From Calliopsis andreniformis (taxonomy: Eukaryota > Arthropoda > Insecta > Hymenoptera > Andrenidae): 64,000 nt of DNA. Of this stretch, positions 13,258 to 26,780 are shown one piece after another (position 1 is the first letter of the stretch; every line of letters begins with the position of its first letter). The stretch is taken from assembly GCF_051401765.1 (NCBI RefSeq), contig NW_027480493.1, positions 62,001-126,000 of the forward strand, given 5' to 3'. Below the pieces are notes generated by a model that made no database searches, was not told the DNA's origin, and saw nothing but the letters and a program-made list of their open reading frames with translations. The position numbers and the translations under genes are program-made.

Positions 13258-15064
13258 GATCTAGGATTGGAGATTGATTATTGAGGACTGAAGATTGAGG
13301 ATTGAGGATTGAGGATTGAGAATTGAGAATTGAGTGTGAGGACTGAGGGTTGAGGATTGAGGTTTGAGGAACGAGGATTGAGGATTGAGGATTGAGGACT
13401 GAGGATTGACGATTCAGTATTGAAGATTGAGGATTGATTACTGAGGATTGAGGATTGAGTATTGAGGATTGACGCTTGAGGATTGAGGATTGAGGATGGA
13501 GGATTGAAGAGAGAGGACTGAGTGTTGAGGATTGCATGTTGAGAATTGATGTTTGAGGATTGAGATTTGATTATTGAATATTGTGGATTGAGTATTGAAC
13601 CATGAGAATTCAGGATATTCTTTTGAGTATTTAGAATTGAGGATTGATCGTTGAGTATTGAGGATTGATGGTTGAGGGTTGTGCGTTGAATATTGTGGAT
13701 TGAGGATTGAAGATTGAGGATGGAGGATTGAGGATTGAAGATTGAGTATTGATGATTGAAGATTGAGGATTGAGGATTGAGGGTTGAGGTTTGAGAACGA
13801 GTACTGACGGTTGCGGATTTAGGTTTGAGGATTGAGGATTGAGGATTGAGGACTGAAGATTGAATATTCATGATTGAAGATTGAGGATTCAGTATTGATG
13901 GTTGTGGATTGAGGACGAGGACTGAGGGTTGAGTATTGCTGTTTGAGGTCTGAGGATTGAGGATTGAGGATTGAGAATTGAGGATTGAGGATAGAGGATT
14001 GAAGATTGAGGATTGGGTATTGAGGATTGAAGAATGAGGATTGAGGATTGAGGATTGAGGATTGAGGATTGAAGACTGTGTATTGAGGATTGAAGATTGA
14101 GGGTTGAGGATTCAGGACTGAGGATTGCGGATTGAGGATTGAGGATTGCATATTGAGTATTGGGGATTGAAGATTGAGGATTGAGTATTGAGGATTGTGG
14201 ATTGAGGATTGAAGATTGAGGATTGAGGTTTGAGGATTGAGGATTAAGGATTGAGGACTGAAGATTGAATATTGATGATTGAAGATTGAGGATTCAGTAT
14301 TGATGGTTGTGGACTGAGGACGAGGACTGAGGGTTGAGTATCGCTGTTTGAGGTCTGAGGATTGAGGATTGAGGATTGAGAATTGAGGATTGAGGATAGA
14401 GGATTGAAGATTGAGGATTGGGTATTGAGGATTGAAGGATGAGGATTGAGGATTGAGGATTGAGGATTGAGGATTGAAGACTGAGTATTGAGGATTGAAT
14501 ATTGAGGGTTGAGGATTCAGGACTGAGGATTGCGGATTGAGGATTGAGGATTGCATATTGAGTATTGGGGATTGAAGACTGAGGATTGAGAATTGAGGAT
14601 TGAGGATTGAGGATTGAAGATTGAGGATTGGGGATTGAGGATTGACGATTGAGGATTGAGTATTGAGGATTGAGAATTGAGGATTGATTATTGAAGATTC
14701 AGTATTGAGGATTGAAGATTGAGGATTGAGGATTGAGGATTGAAGATTGAGGATTGAGGATTGAGGATTGACGATTGAATATTGAGTATTGAGGATTGAA
14801 GATTGAGGATTGAGGATTGAGGGTTGAGGATTGAGGACGTGGACTGACGGTTGAGGATTGAGGTTTGAGGATTGAGGATTGAGGATTGAGGATTGAGGGT
14901 TGAGGACGTGGACTGACGGTTGAGGATTGAGGTTTGAGGATTGAGGATTGAGGATTGAGGACTGAGGATTGAGGATTGAGGATTGAGCATTGAGGATTGA
15001 AGATTGAGGAATGGGGATTGAGGATTGATGATAGAGGATTAAGGATTGAGGATTGGGGATTGAG
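13258..15064 (+). repeat. 1.81-kb HOR, tandem copy 2 (1807 bp)
   Basis: Next tandem copy, one 7-mer shorter than copy 1; one monomer was lost near the ACGTGG cluster at 14890-14910. It carries a GAATTC island at 13606. Changes against copy 1 are sparse, such as ATTTAGA for ATTGAGA near 13630. Confidence 0.9.
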
Positions 15065-16015
15065 GATCTAGGATTGGAGATTGATTATTGAGGACTGAAG
15101 ATTGAGGATTGAGGATTGAGGATTGAGAATTGAGAATTGAGTGTGAGGACTGAGGGTTGAGGATTGAGGTTTGAGGAACGAGGATTGAGGATTGAGGATT
15201 GAGGACTGAGGATTGACGATTCAGTATTGAAGATTGAGGATTGATTACTGAGGATTGAGGATTGAGTATTGAGGATTGACGCTTGAGGATTGAGGATTGA
15301 GGATGGAGGATTGAAGAGAGAGGACTGAGTGTTGAGGATTGCATGTTGAGAATTGATGTTTGAGGATTGAGATTTGATTATTGAATATTGTGGATTGAGT
15401 ATTGAACCATGAGAATTCAGGATATTCTTTTGAGTATTTAGAATTGAGGATTGATCGTTGAGTATTGAGGATTGATGGTTGAGGGTTGTGCGTTGAATAT
15501 TGTGGATTGAGGATTGAAGATTGAGGATGGAGGATTGAGGATTGAAGATTGAGTATTGATGATTGAAGATTGAGGATTGAGGATTGAGGGTTGAGGTTTG
15601 AGAACGAGTACTGACGGTTGCGGATTTAGGTTTGAGGATTGAGGATTGAGGATTGAGGACTGAAGATTGAATATTCATGATTGAAGATTGAGGATTCAGT
15701 ATTGATGGTTGTGGATTGAGGACGAGGACTGAGGGTTGAGTATTGCTGTTTGAGGTCTGAGGATTGAGGATTGAGGATTGAGAATTGAGGATTGAGGATA
15801 GAGGATTGAAGATTGAGGATTGGGTATTGAGGATTGAAGAATGAGGATTGAGGATTGAGGATTGAGGATTGAGGATTGAAGACTGTGTATTGAGGATTGA
15901 AGATTGAGGGTTGAGGATTCAGGACTGAGGATTGCGGATTGAGGATTGAGGATTGCATATTGAGTATTGGGGATTGAAGATTGAGGATTGAGTATTGAGG
16001 ATTGAGGATTGAGGA
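15065..16015 (+). repeat. 1.81-kb HOR, tandem copy 3, truncated
   Basis: This follows copy 2 faithfully, including the GAATTC island at 15413 and the ATTTAGA variant, up to about 15.96 kb. There it enters the 38.54 kb-type continuation (match at offset 22582), so only about half a unit is present. Confidence 0.85.
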
Positions 16016-17745
16016 TTGAAGATTGAGGATTGGGGATTGAGGATTGACGATTGAGGATTGAGTATTGAGGATTGAGAATTGAGGATTGATTATTGAAGAT
16101 TGAGTATTGAGGATTGAAGGTTGAGGATTGTGGATTAAGGATTGAAGATTGAGGATTGAGGATTGAGGATTGAGGATTGAATATTGAGTATTGAGAATTG
16201 AAGATTGAGGATTGAGGATTGAGGTTTGAGGATTGAGGACGTGGACTGACGGTTGAGGATTGAGGTTTGAGGATTGAGGATTGAGGGCTGAGGACTGAGG
16301 ATTGAGGGTTGAGAATTGAGGATTGAGGATTGAGGATTGAAGATTGAGGATTGGGTATTGAGGATTGAAGAATGAGGATTGAGGATTGAGGATTGAGGAT
16401 TGAGGATTAAGGATTGACGATTGAAGATTGAGTATTTAGGATTGGAGATTGACGATTGAGGATTGAGGACCGAGGATTGAGGATTGAGGATTGAAGATTG
16501 AGTATTGAGGATTGAAGATTGAGGATTGAGGATTGAGGATTGAGGATTGAGGATTGAGGATTGAGGATTGAAGATTGAGGATTGGGGACTGAGTGTTGAG
16601 GGTTGAGTGATGGGAATTGATGTTTGTGGATAGAGATTTGAAGATTGCAGGTTGAGTATTGAGCATTGAAACCTGTGAATTGAGGATATTCTATTGAGGA
16701 TTGAGGATTGACAGCTGATTGTTGAGGACTGAGGGCTGAAGATTCAGGATTCAGGATTGAGGATTCAGGATTGAGGTTTCAGGACTGAGGATTGAGGATT
16801 GAGGATTGAGGATTGAGGATTGAAGATTGAGGATTGGGGCCTGAGTGCTGAGGGCTGAGTGATGAGAATTGATGTTTGTGGATAGGGATTTGATGATTGC
16901 AGGTTGAGTATTGAGTATTGAAACCTGTGAAATGGGGATATTCTATTGTGGATTGAGGATTGACAACTGATTGTTGAGGACTGAGGGCTGAAGATTGAGG
17001 ATTCAGGATTGAGGATTCAGGATTGAGGTTTGAGGACTGAGGATTGAGGATTGAGGATTGACGCTTGAGAATTGAGGATTGAAGATTGAGTATTCAGGAT
17101 TGGAGATTGACGATTGAGGATTGAGGACCGAGGATTGAGGATTGAAGATTGAGTATTGAGGATTGAAGACTGAGGATTGAAGATTGAGGATTGAGGATTG
17201 AGGATTGAGGATTGAGGATTGTAGATTGAGGATTGGGGACTGAGTGTTGAAGGTTGAGTGATGAGAATTGATGTTTGTGGATAGAGATTTGAAGATTGCA
17301 GGTTGAGTATTGAGCATTGAAACCTGTGAATTGAGGATATTCTATTGAGGATTGAGGATTGACAACTGATTGTTGAGGACTGAGGGCTGAAGATTCAGGA
17401 TTCAGGATTGAGGATTCAGGATTGAGCTTTCAGGACTGAGGATTGAGGATTGAGGTTTGAGGACTGAGGATTCAGGATTGAGGATTGACGATTGAGGTTT
17501 GGGAATTGAGGATTGAGGATTGAGGATTGAAGATTGAGGATTGGTGATTGAGAATTGACGATTAAGGATTGAGTATTGAGGATTGAGAATTGAGGACTGA
17601 TTATTGAAGAATGAGTATTGAGGATTGAACATTGAGGATTGAGGATTGAGGATTGAAGATTGAGGATTGAGGATTGAGGATTGAGGATTGAATATTGAGT
17701 ATTGAGGATTGAAGATTGAGGATTGAGGATTGAGGTTTGAGGATT
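16016..17745 (+). repeat. AAACCTGTGAA block, copy 1 of 4
   Basis: Three GAAACCTGTGAA plus GATATTCTATTG islands lie near 16671, 16923 and 17322 (spacings 252 and 399 bp, both multiples of 7). A 567-bp internal duplication is seen between about 16436 and 17003. From about 16.26 to 17.74 kb I find no 6-mer phase break. The block recurs at about 23.4-24.2 kb (offset 7025), 40.9-42.3 kb (offset 24573) and 49.1-50.5 kb (offset 32797). ATTCAGG monomers are unusually dense around 16760-16790 and 17395-17420. Confidence 0.85.
16640..16720 (+). repeat. GATATTCT island without GAATTC (second class)
   Basis: A related in-register island: TTTGTGG, ATAGAGA, TTTGAAG, then GAAACCTGTGAATTG or GAAAACTGTGAATTG, then GATATTCTATTG and usually GACAACTGATTGTTG. 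It is homologous to the GAATTC class through GGATATTCT. Copies lie near 4467, 6215, 8570, 16923, 17322, 19767, 21828, 23696, 23948, 24575, 27234, 31227, 32055, 34938, 41245, 41493, 41891, 42614, 49465, 49715, 50116, 50838, 53250, 54107, 58380, 59602, 60441 and 61910 (approximate). Confidence 0.8.
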
Positions 17746-19315
17746 AAGGACGTGAACTGGCGGTTGAGGATTGAGGTTTGAGGATTGAGGATTGAGGATT
17801 GAGGACTGAGGATTGAGGATTGAGGATTGAGCATTGAGGATTGAAGATTGAGGACTGGGGATTGAGGATTGATGATAGAGGATTAAGGATTGAGGATTGG
17901 GTATTGAGGATTGAACATTGAGGATTGAGGATTGAGGATTGAGGATTGAGGATTGAGGATTGAGGACTGAAGATTGAATATTGATGAATGAAGATTGAGG
18001 ATTGAGTATTGATGGTTGTGGATTGAGGACGAGGTCTGAGGGTTGAGTATTGCTGTCTGAGCTCTGAGGATTGAGGATTGAGGATTGAGAATTGAGGATT
18101 GAGGATTGAGGATTGAAGATTGTGGATTGGGTATTGACGATTGAAGAATGAGGATTGAGGATTGAGGACTGAGGATTGAGGATTGAGAATTGAGGATTGA
18201 GGATGAGGGCTGAGGGTTGAGGATTGAGGTTTGAGGACTGAGGGCTGAGGATTGAGGATTGAGAATTGAGGATTGAGTATTGAGTATTGTAGATTGAGGA
18301 TTGGGTATTGCGGATTGAAGAATGTGGATTGAGGATTGACGATTGAGGATTGAGGATTGAAGATTGAGGATTGAGGATGGAGGATTGAGAATTGAGGATT
18401 GAGGATGAGGGCTGAGGGTTGAGGATTGAGGTTTGAGGACTGAGGGCTGAGGATTGAGGATTGATGATAGAGGATTAAGGATTGAGGATTGGGTATTGAG
18501 GATTGAGGATTGAGGATTGAGGATTGAGGATTGAGGATTGAGGATTGAGGATTGAGAATTGAGAATTGAGTGTGAGGACTGAGGGTTGAGGATTGAGGTT
18601 TGAGGAACGAGGATTGAGGATTGAGGATTGAGGACTGAGGATTGACGATTCAGTATTGAAGATTGAGGATTGATTACTGAGGATTGAGGATTGAGGATTG
18701 AGGATTGAGGATTGAGGATTGAGGATTGAGGATTGAGGATTGAGGATTGAGGATTGAAGATTGAGTATTGATGATTGAAGGTTGAGGATTGAGGATTCAT
18801 GTTTGAGGATTGAGGACGAGGACTGACGGTTGAAGATTGAGGATTGAGAATTGAGGATTGAGGATTGAGGATTGAAGATTGAGGATTGGGGATTGAGGAT
18901 TGACGATTGAGGATTGAGTATTGAGGATTGAAAATTGAGGATTGATTATTGAAGATTAAGGATTGAGGATTGAATGTTGAGGATTGAGGATTGAGGATTG
19001 AAGATTGAGGATTGAGGATTGAGGATTGAGGATTGAATATTGAGTATTGATTATTGAAGATTGAGGATTGAGTATTGAGGTTTGAGGATTGAGGACGTGG
19101 ACTGACGGTTGAGGATTGAGGTTTGAGGATTGAGGATTGAGGATTGAGGATTGAGGACGTGGACTGACGGTTGAGGATTGAGGTTTGAGGATTGAGGATT
19201 GAGGATTGAGGACTGGGGATTGAGGATTGAGGATTGAGCATTGAGGATTGAAGATTGTGGACTGGGGATTGAGGATTGATGATAGAGGATTAAGGATTGA
19301 GGATTGGGGATTGAG
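17746..19315 (+). repeat. Mosaic of HOR fragments
   Basis: This continues at offset 24573 to about 17.97 kb, then mixes pieces of the 8.8-9.2 kb type with long runs of plain ATTGAGG. GATGAGGGCTGAGG appears twice (near 18200 and 18405) and marks a local duplication. There is no GAATTC island and no non-repeat sequence. Confidence 0.7.
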
Positions 19316-21376
19316 GATCTAAGATTGGAGATTGATTATTGAGGATTGAAGATTGATGATTGAGGATTGAGGATTGAGAATTGAGAATTGAGTGTGAGGA
19401 CTGAGGGTTGTGGACTGAGGTTCGAGGAACGAGGATTGAGGATTGAGGATTGAGGACTGAGGATTGACGATTCAGTACTGAAGATTGAGGATTGATGACT
19501 GAGGATTGAGGATTGAGGATTGAGGATTGAAGATTGAGTATTGAGGATTGAAGATTGAGGATTGAGGATTGAGGATTGAGGATTGAGTATTGAGGATTGA
19601 GGATTGAGGATTGAGGATTGAGGATTGAAGGCTCAGTATTGAGGACTGAAGATTGAGAATTGAGGATTGAGTATTGAACATTGAGGACTGAGTGTTGAGG
19701 GTTGAGTGATGAGAATTTATGTTTGTGGATAGTGGTTTGAAGATTGCAGATCGAGCATTGAGTGTTGAAAACTGTGAATTGAGGATATTCTACTGAGGAT
19801 TGAGGATTGACTACTGATTGTTGAGGACTGAGGGCTGAAGACTGAGGACTCAGGATTGAGGATTCAGAATTGAGGTTTGTGGACTGAGGATTGAGGATTG
19901 AAGATTGAGGATAGAGGATTGAGTATTGAAGATTCAGGATTTGGGGACTGAGGATTGAAGATTGAGGATTGAGGATTGAGGATTGAGGATTGAGGATTGA
20001 GGATTGAGGATTGAAGATTGAGGATTGGGTATTGAGGATTGAGGATTGAGGGTTGAGGTTTGAGGACGAGGACTGACGGTTGAGGATTGAGGATTGAGGA
20101 TTGACGCTTGAGGATTGAGGATTGAGGATGGAGGATTGAAGAGAGAGGACTGAGTGTTGAGGATTGCGTGTTAAGAATTGATGTTTGAGGATTGAGATTT
20201 GATTATTGAATATTGTGGAATGATTATTGAACCATGAGAATTCAGGATATTCTTTTGGGTATTGAGAATTGAGGATTGATGATTGAGTATTGAGGATTGA
20301 TGGTTGAGGGTTGTGCGTTGAATATTGAGGATTGAGGATTGAGGATTGAAGATTGAGTATTGAGGATTGAAGATTGAGGATTGAGGTTTGAGGACTGAGG
20401 GCTGAGGATTGAGGATTGAGAATTGAGGATTGAGTATTGAGTATTGTAGATTGAGGATTGGGTATTGCGGATTGAAGAATGTGGATTGAGGATTGAGGAT
20501 TGAGGATTGAGGATTGAGGATTGAAGATTGAGTATTGATGATTGAAGATTGAGGATTGAGGATTGAGGGTTGAGGTTTGAGAACGAGGACTGACGGTTGA
20601 GGATTGAGGTTTGAGGATTGAGGATTGAGGATTGAGGACTGAAGATTGAATATTGATGATTGAAGATTGAGGATTCAGTATTGATGGTTGTGGACTGAGG
20701 ACGAGGACTGAGGGTTGAGTATTGCTGTTTGAGGTCTGAGGATTGAGGATTGAGGATTGAGAATTGAGGATTGAGGATAGAGGATTGAAGATTGAGGATT
20801 GGGTATTGAGGATTGAAGAATGAGGATTGAGGATTGAGGATTGAGGATTGAGGATTGAAGACTGTGTATTGAGGATTGAAGATTGAGGGTTGAGGATTCA
20901 GGACTGAGGATTGCGGATTGAGGATTGAGGATTGCATATTGAGTATTGGGGATTGAAGATTGAGGATTGAGAATTGAGGATTGAGGATTGAGGATTGAAG
21001 ATTGAGGATTGGGGATTGAGGATTGACGATTGAGGATTGAGTATTGAGGATTGAGAATTGAGGATTGATTATTGAAGATTGAGGATTGAGGATTGAATGT
21101 TGAGGATTGAGGATTGAGGATTGAAGATTGAGGATTGAGGATTGAGGATTGAGGATTGAATATTGAGTATTGAGTATTGAAGATTGAGGATTGAGTATTG
21201 AGGTTTGAGGATTGAGGACGTGGACTGACGGTTGAGGATTGAGGTTTGAGGATTGAGGATTGAGGATTGAGGACTGGGGATTGAGGATTGAGGATTGAGC
21301 ATTGAGGATTGAAGATTGTGGACTGGGGATTGAGGATTGATGATAGAGGATTAAGGATTGAGGATTGGGGATTGAG
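19316..21376 (+). repeat. 2061-bp tandem HOR, copy 1
   Basis: The GATCTAAGATTGG landmark at 19316 and GATCTAGG at 21377 define the unit. The left half is the GGCTCAG-type block (match to 3996 at offset 15320). The right half, after the GAATTC island at 20238, is 1.81-kb-type sequence, so this HOR is a fusion of two unit types. Confidence 0.85.
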
Positions 21377-22983
21377 GATCTAGGATTGGAGATTGATTAT
21401 TGAGGATTGAAGATTGATGATTGAGGATTGAGGATTGAGAATTGAGAATTGACTGTGAGGACTGAGGGTTGAGGACTGAGGTTCGAGGAACGAGGATTGA
21501 GGATTGAGGATTGAGGACTGAGGATTGACGATTCAGTACTGAAGATTGAGGATTGATGACTGAGGATTGAGGATTGAGGATTGAGGATTGAAGATTGAGT
21601 ATTGAGGATTGAAGATTGAGGATTGAGGATTGAGGATTGAGGATTGAGTATTGAGGATTGAGGATTGAGGATTGAGGATTGAGGATTGAAGGCTCAGTAT
21701 TGAGGACTGAAGATTGAGAATTGAGGATTGAGTATTGAACATTGAGGACTGAGTGTTGAGGGTTGAGTGATGAGAATTTATGTTTGTGGATAGTGGTTTG
21801 AAGATTGCAGATCGAGCATTGAGTGTTGAAAACTGTGAATTGAGGATATTCTACTGAGGATTGAGGATTGACTACTGATTGTTGAGGACTGAGGGCTGAA
21901 GACTGAGGACTCAGGATTGAGGATTCAGAATTGAGGTTTGTGGACTGAGGATTGAGGATTGAAGATTGAGGATAGAGGATTGAGTATTGAAGATTCAGGA
22001 TTTGGGGACTGAGGATTGAAGATTGAGGATTGAGGATTGAGGATTGAGGATTGAGGATTGAGGATTGAGGATTGAAGATTGAGGATTGGGTATTGAGGAT
22101 TGAGGATTGAGGGTTGAGGTTTGAGGACGAGGACTGACGGTTGAGGATTGAGGATTGAGGATTGACGCTTGAGGATTGAGGATTGAGGATGGAGGATTGA
22201 AGAGAGAGGACTGAGTGTTGAGGATTGCGTGTTAAGAATTGATGTTTGAGGATTGAGATTTGATTATTGGATATTGTGGAATGATTATTGAACCATGAGA
22301 ATTCAGGATATTCTTTTGGGTATTGAGAATTGAGGATTGATGATTGAGTATTGAGGATTGATGGTTGAGGGTTGTGCGTTGAATATTGAGGATTGAGGAT
22401 TGAGGATTGAGGATTGCGGACTGAGGATTGAGGATTGCAGATTGAGTATTGAGGATTGAAGATTGAGGATTGAGGATTGAGGATCGAGGATTGAGGATTG
22501 AGGATGAGGGCTGAGGGTTGAGGGTAGAGGTTTGAGGATTGAGGATTGAAGATTGAGGATTGAGGATTGAGGATTGAGGATTGAGGATTGAAGATTGAGG
22601 ATTGGGGATTGAGTATTGACGATTGAGGATTGAGTATTGAGGATTGAGAATTGAGGATTGATTATTGAAGATTGAGTATTGAGGATTGAAGATTGAGGAT
22701 TGAGGTTTGAGGACTGAGGGCTGAGGATTGAGGATTGAGAATTGAGGATTGAGTATTGAGTATTGTAGATTGAGGATTGGGTATTGCGGATTGAAGAATG
22801 TGGATTGAGGTTTGAGGATTGAGGACGTGGACTGACGGTTGAGGATTGGGGTTTGAGGATTGAGGATTGAGGATTGAGGACTGAGGATTGAGGATTGAGG
22901 ATTGAGCATTGAGGATTGAAGATTGAGGACTGGGGATTGAGGATTGATGATAGAGGATTAAGGATTGAGGATTGGGGATTGAG
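21377..22983 (+). repeat. 2061-bp HOR, copy 2, diverging after 22.38 kb
   Basis: This matches copy 1 at offset 2061 through the GAATTC island at 22299 and on to about 22.38 kb. It then switches to a 4.98-5.4 kb-like continuation. It ends at the GATCTAGG landmark at 22984. Confidence 0.82.
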
Positions 22984-25447
22984 GATCTAGGATTGGAGAT
23001 TGATTATTGAGGATTGAAGATTGATGATTGAGGATTGAGGATTGAGAATTGAGAATTGAGTGTGAGGACTGAGGGTTGAGGATTGAGGTTTGAGGAACGA
23101 GGATTGAAGATTGAGGATTGAGGACTGAGGATTGACGATTCAGTATTGAAGATTGAGGATTGATTACTGAGGGTTGAGGATTGAGGATTGAGATTTGAGG
23201 ACTGAGGATTGAGGATTCAAGATTGAGTATTGAAGATTGAAGATTGAGGGTTGAGAATTGAGGATTGAGGATTGAGGATGAGGGCTAAGGTTTGAGGATT
23301 GAGGATTGAGGGCTGAGGACTGAGGATTGAGGGTTGAGAATTGAGGATTGATGATTGAGGATTGAAGATTGAGGATTGGGTATTGAGGATTGAAGAATGA
23401 GGATTGAGGATTGAGGATTGAGGATTGAGGATTAAGGATTGAGGATTGAAGATTGAGTATTCAGGATTGGAGATTGACGATTGAGGATTGAGGACCGAGG
23501 ATTGAGGATTGAGGATTGAAGATTGAGTATTGAGGATTGAAGATTGAGGATTGTGGATTGGGGATTGAGGATTGAGGATTGAGGATTGACGATTGAAGAT
23601 TGAGGATTGGGGACTGAGTGTTGAGGGTTGAGTGATGAGAATTGATGTTTGTGGATAGAGAGTTGAAGATTGCAGGTTGAGTATTGAGCATTGAAACCTG
23701 TGAATTGAGGATATTCTATTGAGGATTGAGGATTGACAGCTGATTGTTGAGGACTGAGGGCTGAAGATTCAGGATTCAGGATTGAGGATTCAGGATTGAG
23801 GTTTCAGGACTGAGGATTGAGGATTGAGGATTGAGGATTAAGGATTGAAGATTGAGGATTGGGGACTGAGTGCTGAGGGCTGAGTGATGAGAATTGATGT
23901 TTGTGGATAGGGATTTGATGATTGCAGGTTGAGTATTGAATATTGAAACCTGTGAAATGAGGATATTCTATTGTGGATTGAGGTTTGACAACTGATTGTT
24001 GAGGACTGAGGGCTGAAGATTGAGGATTCAGGATTGAGGATTCAGGATTGAGGTTTGAGGACTGAGGATTGAGGATTGAGGATTGACGCTTGAGAATTGA
24101 GGATTGAAGATTGAGTATTCAGGATTGGGGATTGACGATTGAGGATTGAGGACCGAGGATTGAGGATTGAAGATTGAGTATTGGGGATTGAAGGATGAGG
24201 ATTGAGGATTGAGGATTGAGGATTGAATATTGAGTATTGAGGATTGAAGATTGAGGATTGAGGATTGAGGTTTGAGGATTGAGGACGTGGACTGACGGTT
24301 GAGGATTGAGGTTTGAGGATTGAGGATTGAGGATTGAGGACTGAGGATTGAGGATTGAGGATTGAGCATTGAGGATTGAAGATTGAGGACTGGAAATTGA
24401 GGATTGATGATAGAGGATTAAGGATTGAGGATTGGGTATTGAGGATTGAACATTGAGGATTGAGGATTGAGTATTGAGGATTGAGGATTGGGGACTGAGT
24501 GTTGAGTGTTGAATGATGAGGATTGATGTTTGTGGATAGAGATTTGAAAATTGCAGATTGTGTATTGAGTATTGAAAACTGTGAATTGATGATATTCTAT
24601 TGAGGATTGAGAATTGACAACTGATTGTTGAGGACTGAGGTCTGAAGATTGAGGATTCAGGATTGAGGATATAGGTTTGAGGTTCGAGGACTGAGGATTG
24701 AGGATTGAGGATTGAGCATTGAAGATAGAGGATTGGGTTTTGCGGATTGAACATTGGGGATTGAGGATTGAGGATTGAGGATTGAGGATTGAGGATTGAG
24801 GACTGAAGATTGAATATTGATGAGTGAAGATTGAGGATTGAGTATTGATGATTGTGGATTGAGGACGAGGTCTGAGGGTTGAGTATTGCTGTTTGAGGTC
24901 TGAGGATTGAGGATTGAGGATTGAGAATTGAGGATTGAGGATTGAGGATTGAAGATTGTGGATTGGGTATTGACGATTGAAGAATGAGGATTGAGGATTG
25001 AGGACTGAGGATTGAGGATTGAGGAATGCGGATTGAGGATGAGGGCTGAGGGTTGAGGATTGAAGTTTGAGGACTGAGGGCTGAGGATTGAGGATTGAGA
25101 ATTGAGGATTGAGTATTGAGTATTGTAGATTGAGGATTGGGTATTGCGGATTGAAGAATGTAGATTGAGGATTGAGGATTGAGGGTTGTGGATTGAAGAT
25201 TGAGGATTGAGGATTGAGGATTGAGGATTGAATATTTAGTATTGAGGATTGAAGATTGAGGATTGAGGATTGAGGGTTGAGGGTTGAGGACGTGGACTGA
25301 CGGTTGAGGATTGAGGTTTGAGGATTGATGATTGAGGACTGAGGACTGAGGACTGAGGATTGAGGATTGAGCATTGAGGATTGAAGATTGAGGAATGGGG
25401 ATTGAGGATTGATGATAGAGGATTAAGGATTGAGGATTGGGGTTGAG
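22984..25447 (+). repeat. Unit with AAACCTGTGAA block, copy 2 of 4, then 6-kb-type sequence
   Basis: 22984 to about 24.15 kb matches 40532 to about 41.7 kb at offset 17548, including the islands near 23696 and 23948. From about 24.4 kb it resembles 6.06-7.06 kb, with the GATATTCT island near 24590. No GAATTC island is present. Confidence 0.78.
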
Positions 25448-26780
25448 GATCTAGGATTGGAGATTGATTATTGAGGATTGAAGATTGAGGATTGAGGATT
25501 GAGTATTGAGAATTGAGAATTGAGTGTGAGGACTGAGGGTTGAGGATTGAGGTTTGAGGAACGAGGATTGAGGATTGAGGATTGAGGACTGAGGGTTGAC
25601 GATTCAGTACTGAAGATTGAGGATTGATTACTGAGGATTGAGGATTGAGGATTGAGGATTGACGCTTGAGGATTGAGGATTGAGGATGGAGGATTGAAGA
25701 GAGAGGACTGAGTGTTGAGGATTGCGTGTTGAGGATTGATGTTTGAGGATTGAGGTTCGATTATTGAATATTGTGGATTGAGTATTGAACCATGAGAATT
25801 CAGGATATTCTTTTGAGTATTGAGAATTGAGGATTGATGGTTGAGTATTGAGGATTGATGGTTGAGGGCTGTGCGTTGAATATTGTGGATTGAGGATTGA
25901 AGATTGAGGATTGAGGATTGAGGATTGAAGATTGAGTATTGATGATTGAAGATTGAGGATTGAGGATTGAGGGTTGAGGTTTGAGAACGAGGACTGACGG
26001 TTGAGGATTGAGGTTTGAGGATTGAGGATTGAGGATTGAGGACTGAAGATTGAATATTGATGATTGAAGATTGAGGATTCAGTATTGATGGTTGTGGACT
26101 GAGGACGAGGACTGAGGGTTGAGTATTGCTGTTTGAGGTCTGAGGATTGAGGATTGAGGATTGAGAATTGAGGATTGAGGATAGAGGATTGAAGATTGAG
26201 GATTGGGTATTGAGGATTGAAAAATGAGGATTGAGGATTGAGGATTGAGGATTGAGGATTGAAGACTGTGTATTGAGGATTGAAGATTGAGGGTTGAGGA
26301 TTCAGGACTGAGGATTGCGGATTGAGGATTGAGGATTGCATATTGAGTATTGGGGATTGAAGGTTGAGGATTGAGAATTGAGGATTGAGGATTGAGGATT
26401 GAAGATTGAGGATTGGGGATTGAGGATTGACGATTGAGGATTGAGTATTGAGGATTGAGAATTGAGGATTGATTATTGAAGATTGAGGATTGAGGATTGA
26501 AGGTTGAGGATTGAGGATTGAGGATTGAAGATTGAGGATTGAGGATTGAGGATTGAGGATTGAATATTGAGTATTGAGTATTGAAGATTGAGGATTGAGT
26601 ATTGAGGTTTGAGGATTGAGGACGTGGACTGACGGTTGAGGATTGAGGTTTGAGGATTGAGGATTGAGGATTGAGGACTGGGGATTGAGGATTGAGGATT
26701 GAGCATTGAGGATTGAAGATTGTGGACTGGGGATTGAGGATTGATGATAGAGGATTAAGGATTGAGGATTGGGGATTGAG
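25448..26780 (+). repeat. HOR unit, 1333 bp
   Basis: Unit between the GATCTAGG landmarks at 25448 and 26781, with a GAATTC island at 25796. It resembles the right half of the 2061-bp HOR (20.2-21.4 kb) and the 1.81-kb type. Confidence 0.75.
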
